Assembly: GCF_031877795.1 (NCBI RefSeq) | Contig: NC_133933.1 | Span: forward strand, 71,242,503-71,306,502 | Length of the DNA stretch: 64,000 bases | DNA from: Strix aluco | Lineage: Eukaryota; Chordata; Aves; Strigiformes; Strigidae | Direction: 5' to 3' | Shown: positions 52,501-60,050 of the stretch, piece by piece | Layout: every line of letters begins with the position of its first letter | Numbering within the stretch: position 1 is the first letter of the stretch | Translations under genes and position numbers: made by a program | The notes under the pieces: model-generated | What the model saw: only the letters and a program-made list of their open reading frames with translations | What the model was told of the DNA's origin: nothing | The model's database searches: none

Positions 52501-55500
52501 ACAATGTTTTTATATGTATTGAAAGTATACTGACCCTGATTATGCAAAAACATGAATACCCATTTAAAAGTAATCCCATGAGGAGTAGTTTGTAGTTCAA
52601 TATTTCTACTCATGCACAAGGTAAACCCTTGTGCTTAATTTGTGGAGGTATCGAGCCATTTCTGTAAGTTTGAAGTCACATATTCTATTAATCAAATAAA
52701 AAAATACTTAAAAAGTTAGCTACATCATGGTTCTGTTCTTGCACAGCATCAGAAAGATGTACTGCACCGTTACCGCTATTTCCATTGTATTCGTGTAATG
52801 TGAGCTGTGTGAAATACACTGAAATACACAACTTATGCAAATAAAGTGTTGGTCTGCTGTGGCAATATAGGAAACATTGGGAACTCACCATTCACTTACT
52901 GAAAGTGAACTTGAGAAATAAGTACAGAATATAAGATTACATTGCATTTACACTCCCTTACCAAAAGTAAAGAAATTTGTTTTAGCCACGTTACCTTAGA
53001 TTTCTTAGAGTTGGCAATCCCCCAAAATATATTTTCTCATGCCCTTTTAAATTGAGCCCAAAGTGGCTGCCTGTAGAAGTTGTTGCTATGGTCTCTTCTT
53101 CATTGGTGTCTATGTCTACAATTGATATGTTGGCTGGAAGAGATTTGAGATTGATTTCAAAAGATCAGACACAAACAATAATTTCTTAATGTAAGAAAGC
53201 AACAGAGAAATATTTGGAGGGTTAGCAGGTGAGGGGATAGGCAAGGAGGGTTGTACTTTGCAATTAAGACTCTGTATTTCCAAATTTTCAATTACAGGCA
53301 AGGGAAGAGACCTGCACTTTCCTCTGTTTCCATAACAACCTGAAAAGCTATAGTAATTCTGTATGTTTTATTTTCATATCTTCTCTAAACCTGTTTCAAT
53401 GTGGTAAGTTCTTTGTGTCAGTGTAATTTGGAGGTAACAGTTCAGGACAAAGTCAAGACAGAGGAGATTATTTTACATTTAATTTATGACTTCAGTCCAA
53501 CAGTTGCCACTTGTGCAGGATTTTTTAGTGTAAAAGTTTGTTAAGCATTGTCATTATGTGTCTTATAGATTGTTGATCAGTCACTCTAAACCATTTTCAA
53601 ATCCAAAGCAGTCAGTTGCTGTCATATCTAATCTCAATCTGGAGTCAGTGTTGTGTTACATACAACCATCCCATTTAAATGCTTGTTCCATGTATATTTT
53701 TAGTGAATGGATTAATACAGGATATAAAGTTCAATGAGACTGACAAGACACAATGGAAAACGCTGATCAGCCCCCAAGGAAGAAAGGGATATTCTACCAT
53801 AGGGATGCAAGGAAAGGGTGGGTCCCTCCCTCCCTCCCTCCCTCCCTCCCTCCCTTCCTTCCTTCCTTCCTTCCTTCCTTCCTTCCTTCCTTCCTTCCTT
53901 CCTTCCTTCCTTCCTTCCTTCCTTCCTTCCTTCCTTCCTTCCTTCCTTCCTTCCTTCCTTCCTTCCTTCCTTCCTTCCTTCCTTCCCACCCTCTTCATCT
54001 ACATACCTAAGGAATGAAGTGAACATTTATTTTAGCTAAAAAAGTGACCAGTCTGATTTCTGCTTAAAGATAGAATAGAGTGAGTCTGGAGATGAAAGAC
54101 CTGTCAACCTCTTAGGAGATTTCAAAGGCAGGACTGGCTAGAACAGGTAATGTATAATCCAGGGAGAGGAGGGAGCGATGGGAGGATGGGAGGAACAATC
54201 TTGACTGATGGAAGCTCTCCCCACAGGTGAGTCTCTTGTAGCAGCAGACAACTAAATAAATGCTTTAAAAGAGAATGTGCAAAACCTGAAACCAAACTAC
54301 CATTTTCAGGAGTGAAAGAGAATTGAATGTGGGATAGACTTTCCTGCTGAACCTTACTGTAAACAAATCAATTTTCCTTTCATTTCTATACCTCTATCTT
54401 CTTTATAAACACAAGGTATGTTTGAATGGTATTAATAAATTACATGACATCATATTTTATCTTAATACCTTCTGAGTTAAGTATGAACTAAGATAACTGG
54501 CTAGCAACAAGGCATTCCTTCTCTAAAGAAGCAGCAAACCTATAAGTGAGAGCTCTGAGTTATTTTGGTCAGTGTCCCAGCTCCCAAGTCTACTTCAGCC
54601 AAATAACAAGAGAGTGGGATGGTGTTTGAGATGCGAAGGTTAGGTAGAGAGCTGGCACTGCAGGAGGCAGATGAGGAAGAGTGTGTTCAGGGGCTTGTGG
54701 TGACCCTGAAGATTCAGAATGCAGTAAGTCTTCAGGATATAAAGGAACAGAGAATATCACAGATGCTGTAAATAAAATTAATTTGGCTCAGGTAAGATTC
54801 TATGACTCCTATAACTAGATTAGCCAGCATTCTTTGCCAGAATTCTTTGTGATCGTCTCAAATGCGACCACTTCACATTTTGCACCAGTAACAGGTTAAA
54901 GAATTAGGAGCACTTCTGAAGATGTTCCCTGTTGTTTCCATGCAGATTCAGATCATGGCATGCTGTATATCATTAGGGAATATACAACAGTTGTTGTGTT
55001 TGTCTACTGACATACTGTACTATCAGTACTGAAGTCATTGCTTTTTTAAGCACTTTGGGATATGATGGGCATGAGAGGACTGTGCAGCTTGAAAGCTATT
55101 GCTGGCCTAACAAAAATCACACAGGTTTGCTTTATGATTTTGAAAAACATCAGGGAACTGATGAAAAAGCTTATTTTTTCCCCACTCAGAAGCATTTTAG
55201 AACATAAGTTATGCATCTGTAAAGCAGAATTATGCCTGAAAATTAAACTACTTGTTCATAAAAGGTCTGTTTGACAGTGCAATCCCTCACATGCAACTCA
55301 ACACACAGAACTTGATAATTCCATCAGTTTTGCACATCTTCTCCATGATTACATGGTTAGCTGTACTGCACAAGTAACTGGGAAAGTCATGGTGTTGACA
55401 CCACAGGAACTCACCTTGCTTTTGAATTCTTGACAGGGTAAAGGATTTCCATTTGCCATCGTTATGATTTTGGTTGCTGATAACAGAAGCTGTACCTGAA

Positions 55501-58500
55501 CCCAAATCGTAGCTGACTTTTATACGCCCACCACTGAGTTCTACACTCATGAAATCCTTCTGTTAATGAAAAGGAGTAGAAACACAAATTATGATTCATG
55601 TTTATTTTGATAAGAGGCATATGACATTAAATAAACACTTTTTTTTCCTGGGTGACAATAGACAACATTTTCCAAGCTTTTAAAAAAATCTATTTAGGCA
55701 TTTACTGCCCAGGACTGTAACATACAAAAGTCTGTTGCCAACAAGTTCTTTTTTCCCCTTTTCTTCTCCTTTGGATTGCTAACTTAGTTGGAATTTTGCT
55801 AACAATTTTGCTGGAGTTTGATGGGATGTCTGTACTTCTGTTTTCTTAAACTGAAGACAAAACCACACATTATAATTACCTGAAACTAATACTCAGCTTT
55901 GAGTATATGTCTATACTACAGTTAGTGCACTTACTACATACCACAGCTAGATTTAAACTTGCAAGGGAGAAAACAAGGATAGTAAAAATGGTAAAACAGG
56001 CTTGTTTTACCAGGGTTTCCAGAGAGTAATTGGTACTGATGGAGCAACAGAGAGCTACGAACTGTTATTCTCATCAACCACTGACACCAATATCTAAGCA
56101 GTAACTGGAGATGGCTGACTGGAGCAACGGTGTATGCTGCAGTATCTACAGAAAAAGAAATGGCAGGATACAAAGACCAAAACAAATACCCAGGGAACTG
56201 GATAGCATGAGAGGCATTAAGTAAGTAATCGTGGATCTATGATCAAGAACATGAACATACAAGAGAAATTTTAAGTCTAATTATCATTTTGCTCATAGCC
56301 AGTTCCACCTGTTCTCAGACCTAGGGAGAATGAAAATACTTTATCATGTGCTGAATACTTATGCAAAACTGCAATAATAATGTTATGTATACAGAACATA
56401 AATTTATGTTAAGAAAGGAGTAAAATTTAACAAACTTTTTAACTTCTTTAACAAAATTTAACAAATTTATTTAAAATTTAACATGCTTATGCATGTCTGT
56501 CCATGCATCACTAGAAAGAGCATCCTCAAAGTTTTTATACAGGGGGACAGTATCTTAAGAGAGAAATTGTATCAGGGACCAATTGCCTTCCAGCTCCCAG
56601 TGTTTTTCAGAAGTTCAAGTAAATAATTTTTTCTAGAAAACGATGTAAATTAGTGATAATTATACAAAGTAATTATACAAAATAATCTAAAATAATTACA
56701 TTAATTATACGTTCAATATTCGATTATAAAAATTAATTAGAAAAATGAAGTACGTACTTCATTATCATAATAAAATGTTATCTTTTACTACAGTCAGTCA
56801 GGAAAAGCACCCTCCTCCTTGACAATTCCAGTAATTCTGATAATTTTTACCAAAATACAGGAATCTGAAATATGACTGATTTACACAAACACTGTTTTTT
56901 ATAAAATAGCGAGTGCTCAGTAATTCTTCAAGACATCAGTGAGAACTGCTGTACATAATTTCTGGCCCATATGAAAATGCTAAAGAAAGGACTCTGTTCC
57001 CAGTCAGGCATGCAAATCAATCTGGATCAGAGATGCTGAAGCTGAGTTATTCCTGATTCATGTGAAGATATAGCCAGATGTCTTTATAAATAACTCCTCC
57101 CTGTTATCCACACACATTTGATAGTGTGTGTGAATAAAAACCTTGAACAGCTTTATAACTAATGCTTCTATTCTCTTAGTTGTAAAAGGCACCATTTGTA
57201 GACCTTGTAAAAAAGTAATCACCATCACATCCTGTTAGTTGCACCATTCAGTTCCCCTTTAATGACACTGACATTAGACACAAACTTTTTCTTTATATCA
57301 GTAGGACTTCTATCTAAGACTCGTCTCTTCCCATATTCTCCCTGCCCTCACAATACGATATTTTAAACCATGAATATACAACCATAACTGACAATGTTTG
57401 CACAGGTAAACATTTGGGATAAATGAAAATTAATTAATAATTTCAGAAAAGCTGGAATTCCTCTCAGTCTAACATAACGCTCCCCAGTCAGTAAAGACTA
57501 AGTAGTCAACTTCCACACTATAACACTGTTTTCACTTGGACAGCAGTGAAGCATCATACCAGGCAACATCACACCAGGACTGTGCTATGTTAAATTACTA
57601 TTCGTTTTCATAATATGATTAATTCAGCCACTGCAAAGATGGCATGAAATCTGTAAGGAGCGTGGAGGTTAGTTGGTTGTTCTTACCAAGTCATCAGTAG
57701 CAAGATACATCAGCAGGGCATTTGATGAGAAGGTCCTGAATTTGAACATGACTGTGGAAATATTGGGGTTCCAGCGGATTGGGCGACTCACCATGGCGTA
57801 GCTGTCACCATCAAACTGGACCGTCCCTTCACCGTCTGCCACCTGTGGGCTGAAAATGGGCAATTCTAAACATTTTCTTTTGCCGTGTGAGGTAAAAAGA
57901 AGTGGGGAGGCTAGGGGAGTGAAGGGACACCTCTTGGGAGTCTTCCTAAACTTGGTTTGATTTCATATCAAGCCCCTCTTCTGACAAGTGAAGCTGTAAG
58001 GTCAGCTCATTGGCTGTCCAACACAAAAGCACATCTGGGAAGAAGATGGAAGAGGAATATGTTGCATATATCTCATGGCCTGTAATCACTCATTTTGCAG
58101 TCCTCAGTGTAAAATAGCATTATGTACTCTTTAATCTTGTCATAAATCTTGGTTTTGTTATTGTTAGTGATTTCACAATTTCTGTAGGGTTCCAGATTGA
58201 AAACCCTGGAAACTGTGATTCTCTGTTTACCCACAAATTACAAACATCACAAGAAGCATCAGTCCCTCCACAGTTTTTGGTATTCCTGTCAGTACAAAAC
58301 AGAAAAGATCAGGCCTTGAGTTTGATTTTTATGACAGACTCTTTGTCCATTTCTGTCACACAGACCAGACAGCTGCAAGACAGCAATCTTTTGGTTTAAT
58401 CACAAACATAACTGAATTTGAACAAGGGACCTACACGTGAAATAGTGGCCAGGAACATGCTTCCCATTTATCTTGGCACACATACAAGGATGTTGAAGGT

Positions 58501-60050
58501 AGTCCCCTCACCTTCCATAGCTACATTTAACAGTTAAGTTTCTGTAATTAGTTTTTGCAGGAGAACAGGATTCTTTCTGGTACTGGAACAATGGTTTAAG
58601 GTAAAAGGGAGCTTCTCAAATCTAGTATTCTTTTTTTTTAAATCTCATCTCACCCATCCCCAGTCCAAACAAGCAGATCTACACTATCAGTAATGAATGA
58701 GAAAATTAAATTTAGGTAGAGATGCACTAAAAGTTTTAGGCATTTCCATTAGGACTTGCTTGGAACTGAAATACATATATCCATCATCATGCTCCTTAAA
58801 TCTCCACCTAAGTGTCAGGGGCCTACAGTTTTAGTGAAGGAAATCCTCTGGTATTTCCTCAGTTCACAACTGGAATTTCCATCACTTTCAAAGGGCTAAG
58901 CCTTAGCAGGGTGTCAAACTAGCAGCCTACTTGTAACCTCCTTGACCGGGTCTACAATTATTTTACCTAATGCAGCATGAGCTCTATACCATATACTGAT
59001 ACTGCCAAATTCACTAAAAAACAGGAGCATCTAAGAGAATAGTGCTGTTTTCATGCAGTGGGTCACTGTGAAAGCCATTAACAAGGACGTGAGAGACCCA
59101 GAGTCTGTCTTTAGATGATAATTCCCAGGGCTGGGCTGTGGTATCAGGTGGTGCCTCTGTATAAAGGTCTTCAGCTTTTGAAGCTGACACACGGCACACG
59201 AAAGCATTTGAGATAAATTTGATGGGAAAGGGGAATGATCACAGCTCTCTAAGGACAAGGACACATCTGGAAAGGAAGTAACTTACGTTGTTTTAAAATT
59301 TCTGAAGACAGTTCTGAGCCTACATATGAGTCTACATACATGAATTCTGGTCCAGCCTGCATGGGACATCTACCCTACTTGGAACCACAGGTCACTGACA
59401 GGGACAAGATTTCCCATTCTCTTCTGAGAATGGAAACACCTTTCTCTTGTGGGGATCTCTTCTCACTACACTGGTGGCTGTGAAAACCACCTTGAGGTCC
59501 CTGACTGCTGCATGCTGCGTAAGAGGTGCAGGCACCCACACCACAGCTGTCCATGAGCCAGACTCAGTCCCACTGTGGATCTCACCCTGTCTTATGTTTT
59601 GACTAATCCTGGTTACTGGTTAGCAGGAGTCTTTCTATCATATCACTGTTACACCATCTTAATTCTGTTAAGACACTGACTACATTTACAACCCAGACTG
59701 GGTGCTTCCCCTCTTGGTGTAACTGCAAGCTAACTTCGTATTTCCTACAACGCTCAGTGTTGCATACAGACCACAGCTGTCTACTGGAACTTGATGGCTG
59801 CTGTTATGCTGCTTGATGGCTGCTTTTATGCTGTTATGGCTGCTTCCTGCTGCTTACCACAGAATGCAGTGTCACCGCAGACAGGTTCCCAAAGGAGCAT
59901 GAGAAAGAGTCAGTGCTTCACCTACCTGACGGCACATCCTTTGCAGTCACCTTTGATATCCCTGAAATTCCACAGTCCTATGGGCTTGCTGTCTAGAAAG
60001 GTTTCACCCATGCAGCCAGTGAAGGTGGTGACTCTTACAGCATCTGACTT
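22437..60050 (-). CDS. LAMA2: LAMA2, laminin subunit alpha-2, 3' part of the gene (17 exons)
   Basis: Laminin alpha-2 is the long chain of laminin-211/221, a basement-membrane heterotrimer of muscle and nerve. Its C-terminal LG1-LG3 domains bind integrins, and LG4-LG5 bind alpha-dystroglycan (family knowledge). Seventeen exons read on the minus strand: 60050-59926, 57849-57687, 55559-55415, 53133-52995, 51305-51294, 48827-48707, 46417-46199, 44823-44675, 41090-40914, 40093-39877, 34513-34401, 32887-32698, 30252-30097, 26620-26467, 26126-25996, 25384-25162 and 22681-22524. They sum to 2592 nt with every phase matching and no internal stop. The product contains repeated LG signatures such as VSYDLGSG, FSYDLGSG, GQWHK and GGLP. 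Alpha-2 rather than alpha-1 is indicated by the RRKRR site in LG3, the Pro-rich LG3-LG4 linker and the SCPAN C-terminus, as I recall the mammalian protein. The 5' part lies outside the window. Confidence 0.96.
22524..22681 (-). CDS. LAMA2: LAMA2 terminal coding exon: end of LG5 and stop
   Basis: The coding part of the last exon is 158 nt including TAA at 22526-22524. It begins after ctccttcag, completes an Asp codon and encodes GVTQFGLTTNIRFKGCIRFL, ALELKGVHPLSCPAN and stop. The GC and SC cysteines close LG5. The protein therefore ends at the usual alpha-2 C-terminus. Confidence 0.97.
22682..25161 (-). other. LAMA2: last LAMA2 intron
   Basis: GT-AG intron of 2480 bp. It holds the hairpin at 24557-24585 and a 143-codon open frame on the minus strand (23589-23158) that matches nothing I recognise and has no supporting context. 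Confidence 0.85.
24557..24585. repeat. perfect 12-bp stem hairpin in the last LAMA2 intron
   Basis: AATTACCTCTGC (24557-24568), loop ATGAA and GCAGAGGTAATT (24574-24585) form a perfect inverted repeat. It is too short for a microRNA precursor as it stands. No function is assigned. Confidence 0.85.
25162..25384 (-). CDS. LAMA2: LAMA2 exon: LG5 core
   Basis: This 223-nt exon encodes VMFHVDNGAGRFSAIYEPDA, CDGQWHKVLANKIKHRLEL and SADTHDPVFVGGYP. The DNGAGRF motif and the Asp-rich segment match LG5 of alpha-2, which in the family coordinates calcium for dystroglycan binding. The acceptor is cttttcag; the exon ends one base into an Asp codon before gtgagc. Confidence 0.97.
25996..26126 (-). CDS. 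LAMA2: LAMA2 exon: LG5, first strands
   Basis: This 131-nt exon encodes GAYKVGTDLLVEFEFRTTRM, NGVLLGVSSQKMDGLG and IELVDGK. LVEFEFRTT..GVLL is the standard LG strand pair. The acceptor is ctccaag and the donor AAA/gtgagt. Confidence 0.95.
26467..26620 (-). CDS. LAMA2: LAMA2 exon: end of LG4 and start of LG5
   Basis: This 154-nt exon encodes VTYSIDGCIRSFKMTESPVD, SFNVGKCF (the two LG4 disulfide cysteines) and GTYFDGTGFAKT, which opens LG5. It starts in phase 0 after actacag and ends one base into a valine codon before gtaatg. Confidence 0.96.
26621..30096 (-). other. LAMA2: LAMA2 intron within LG4, with a GC-rich island
   Basis: GT-AG intron of 3476 bp. About 27060-27560 is clearly richer in G+C than the rest (for example around 27340-27480). 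No recognised repeat or exon is found there. The remainder is ordinary AT-rich intron. Confidence 0.8.
30097..30252 (-). CDS. LAMA2: LAMA2 exon: LG4, second half
   Basis: This 156-nt phase 0-0 exon encodes IKVIRMKQEGNLIVDD, SNKTASPKKADILDVVGMLY and VGGLPINYTTRRIGP. NKT and NYT are possible N-glycosylation sequons. The acceptor is ctttttag and the donor CCG/gtaagc. Confidence 0.96.
30253..34400 (-). other. LAMA2: two LAMA2 introns (30253-32697 and 32888-34400)
   Basis: GT-AG introns on either side of the exon at 32698-32887. I see no repeats, RNA genes or extra exons in them. Confidence 0.8.
32698..32887 (-). CDS. LAMA2: LAMA2 exon: LG4 core
   Basis: This 190-nt exon encodes LTIEFEVRTTADSGLLFYMA, RINHADFATVQIKNGLPY, FSYDLGSG and KINDGQWHK. 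It carries the densest set of LG signatures in the gene. The acceptor is tttccag and the donor AAG/gtataa in phase 0. Confidence 0.96.
34401..34513 (-). CDS. LAMA2: LAMA2 exon: start of LG4
   Basis: This 113-nt exon starts in phase 0 after ttttgcag. It encodes DSCAADTEPAILEGGKQFGL, then SRNSHIAVAFDDTKVKN. It opens LG4, which with LG5 carries the alpha-dystroglycan binding surface (family knowledge). It ends with AG of an arginine codon before gtacgt. Confidence 0.95.
37259..37352. repeat. perfect 47-bp tandem duplication
   Basis: A unit beginning ACAGATACATTATTTAAGCC and ending TTTTCTATATA is present twice back to back (37259-37305 and 37306-37352) with no mismatch. It lies in the LAMA2 intron between the exons at 39877 and 34513, about 100 bp before the CR1 fragment. 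Complete identity points to a recent duplication, or an assembly artefact. Confidence 0.95.
37455..37757 (+). mobile_element. CR1 LINE 3' fragment inside a LAMA2 intron
   Basis: This is a plus-strand CR1 3' end, antisense to LAMA2. It carries the end of the ORF (GRFRSDIRKKFFTVSVLRHW, NRLPREVVAAPSLEVFKARL) and then the 3' UTR. It finishes in the diagnostic CATTCTATGATTCTATGATT. The short, well-preserved ORF end and different wording from the copy at 8365-10650 suggest another subfamily. The 5' edge is approximate. Confidence 0.93.
39877..40093 (-). CDS. LAMA2: LAMA2 exon: end of LG3 and LG3-LG4 linker
   Basis: This 217-nt exon encodes PMDFAQPVSFENADIGQC, where the cysteine closes LG3. An acidic then Pro/Thr/Ser-rich hinge follows (EPEVRPPEDEDKP, VLIQPEPDANGE, TTPASPPPPTPSLSSAL). 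This linker separates the integrin-binding LG1-3 from the dystroglycan-binding LG4-5. It appears longer than the mammalian linker as I remember it. The acceptor is ttctcag and the donor CTT/gtaagt in phase 0. Confidence 0.95.
40914..41090 (-). CDS. LAMA2: LAMA2 exon: LG3, second half
   Basis: This 177-nt exon encodes MFSVQVDEGKVQTQRLPTDQ, then KKLFVGGTSPQF and PPFEGCIWNLVIN. FVGG and EGCIWNLVIN are the typical penultimate and last strand motifs of an LG domain. The acceptor is a T-rich tract ending cacag. The exon ends two bases into a threonine codon before gtaagt. Confidence 0.95.
41091..44674 (-). other. LAMA2: LAMA2 intron within LG3
   Basis: GT-AG intron of 3584 bp with AT-rich sequence and no recognised repeat or exon. 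The shorter introns 40094-40913, 44824-46198 and 46418-48706 are similarly plain apart from A/T homopolymers, such as that at 45753-45768. Confidence 0.8.
44675..44823 (-). CDS. LAMA2: LAMA2 exon: LG3 core
   Basis: This 149-nt exon starts in phase 0 after attgcag. It encodes AYYAVFLNRGRLEVHISTG, then GEFHDGRAHSIRIERAK. It follows directly after the basic processing segment, so it begins the larger LG3 fragment after cleavage. The donor is GG/gtaaca, and the glycine is completed by the G of the next exon. Confidence 0.94.
46199..46417 (-). CDS. LAMA2: LAMA2 exon: LG3 start with duplicated furin-type site
   Basis: This 219-nt phase-0 exon encodes NIYTVSFPKPGFVELQPVSF, then TEINLSFSTRNESGIILFG. 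It is followed by two tandem basic units, VVPPRRKRRNTGRK (46279-46238) and AAPLRRKRRQTGQ (46237-46199, completed by the A of the next exon). Laminin alpha-2 is cut in LG3 at an RRKRR furin-type site (family knowledge), and here the site is present twice. NLS and NES are possible N-glycosylation sequons. The donor is CAG/gtacga. Confidence 0.95.
48707..48827 (-). CDS. LAMA2: LAMA2 exon: end of LG2
   Basis: This 121-nt exon starts one base from a codon end after a poly(T) tract and tag. It encodes PEVNLKKYTGCLKEIEISRT and a segment ending SSPDFVGLTKGCTLE. The TGC and KGC cysteines are the LG2 terminal disulfide pair. It ends in phase 0 at GAG/gttagt. Confidence 0.95.
48828..52994 (-). other. 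LAMA2: two LAMA2 introns flanking the microexon
   Basis: If the microexon is used, these are 48828-51293 and 51306-52994; if skipped, one intron of about 4.2 kb. The downstream part holds a 15-nt copy of the microexon region at 50872-50886. A block around 50930-51270 is somewhat more GC-rich and open on the minus strand, without a recognised product. Confidence 0.8.
51294..51305 (-). CDS. LAMA2: LAMA2 12-nt microexon in LG2
   Basis: On the minus strand the sequence reads cctag/TATGAAAGCAAG/gtaaaaat. With AG from the upstream exon and G from the downstream exon it encodes S-M-K-A plus the R of the next junction, giving NLSMKARPEVN. I recall the mammalian alpha-2 chain having SMKAR at this point, which is why I searched for it. 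It has good GT-AG borders and a length divisible by three, so it can act as an in-frame cassette adding four residues. It lies between two otherwise large intronic stretches. Confidence 0.88.
52995..53133 (-). CDS. LAMA2: LAMA2 exon: LG2, ending at the GGLP strand
   Basis: This 139-nt exon encodes (A)NISIVDIDTNEEETIAT, then HFGLNLKGHEKIYFGGLPTL and RNL. It ends with AG before gtaacg; reading through the donor meets a TAA at once, so splicing is required. The leftover AG can join either the 12-nt microexon at 51294-51305 or directly the exon at 48827, both in frame. Confidence 0.95.
53823..53986. repeat. (TCCC)8 (TTCC)33 microsatellite
   Basis: The plus strand carries eight TCCC units (53823-53854) followed by 33 uninterrupted TTCC units (53855-53986). 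On the LAMA2 sense strand this reads (GGAA)33(GGGA)8. It is a pure polypurine-polypyrimidine tract in the intron between the exons at 55415 and 53133. Long open frames of KEGR or SFLP across it are artefacts of the repeat. Confidence 0.98.
55415..55559 (-). CDS. LAMA2: LAMA2 exon: LG2 core
   Basis: This 145-nt exon starts in phase 0 after aacag and encodes KDFMSVELSGGRIKVSYDLG followed by an NQNHNDGKWKSFTLSRIQKQ segment. YDLGSG and DGKW are the classic LG beta-strand signatures. It ends one base into an alanine codon before gtgagt. Confidence 0.96.
57687..57849 (-). CDS. LAMA2: LAMA2 exon: start of LG2
   Basis: This 163-nt exon encodes the first strands of LG2 (GTVQFDGDSYAMVSRPIRW, NISTVMFKFRTFSSNALLMY). 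The acceptor has two candidate AGs, after 57850 and after 57843, 7 nt apart. Only the upstream one (ttttcag before CCCACAG) keeps the frame with the previous exon and gives S-P-Q before V-A-D, as in the mammalian chain as I recall it. The donor is TTG/gtaaga. NIST is a possible N-glycosylation sequon. Confidence 0.95.
59926..60050 (-). CDS. LAMA2: LAMA2 exon: end of LG1
   Basis: This 125-nt exon starts in phase 0 after a polypyrimidine tract ending ttgcag and ends two bases into a codon before gtaggt. It encodes KSDAVRVTTFTGCMGETFLD, then KPIGLWNF and GDCKGC. The GC..C pattern near the end of an LG domain forms the conserved disulfide of the family. It is the most upstream exon I recognise; the rest of LG1 is beyond the window. 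Confidence 0.93.

Larger units (their letters stand above)
53134..59925 (-). other. LAMA2: LAMA2 introns within LG1-LG2
   Basis: Introns 53134-55414, 55560-57686 and 57850-59925. The first holds the GGAA/GGGA microsatellite. The second has a very AT-rich stretch at about 56390-56780 with repeated TTTAACAAA and AATTATAC words. The third shows nothing recognisable. Confidence 0.8.

Noticed and set aside
53675..54039. Several 70-110 codon open frames made of KEGR/EGRK or SFLP repeats on both strands
   Set aside because: They are only translations of the (TTCC)n/(TCCC)n microsatellite, which is open in every frame; there is no gene.
57687..57842. LG2 start exon beginning at GTG 57842
   Set aside because: The downstream AG would break the phase with the 125-nt exon before it. 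Starting at 57849 restores the frame and the S-P-Q residues.
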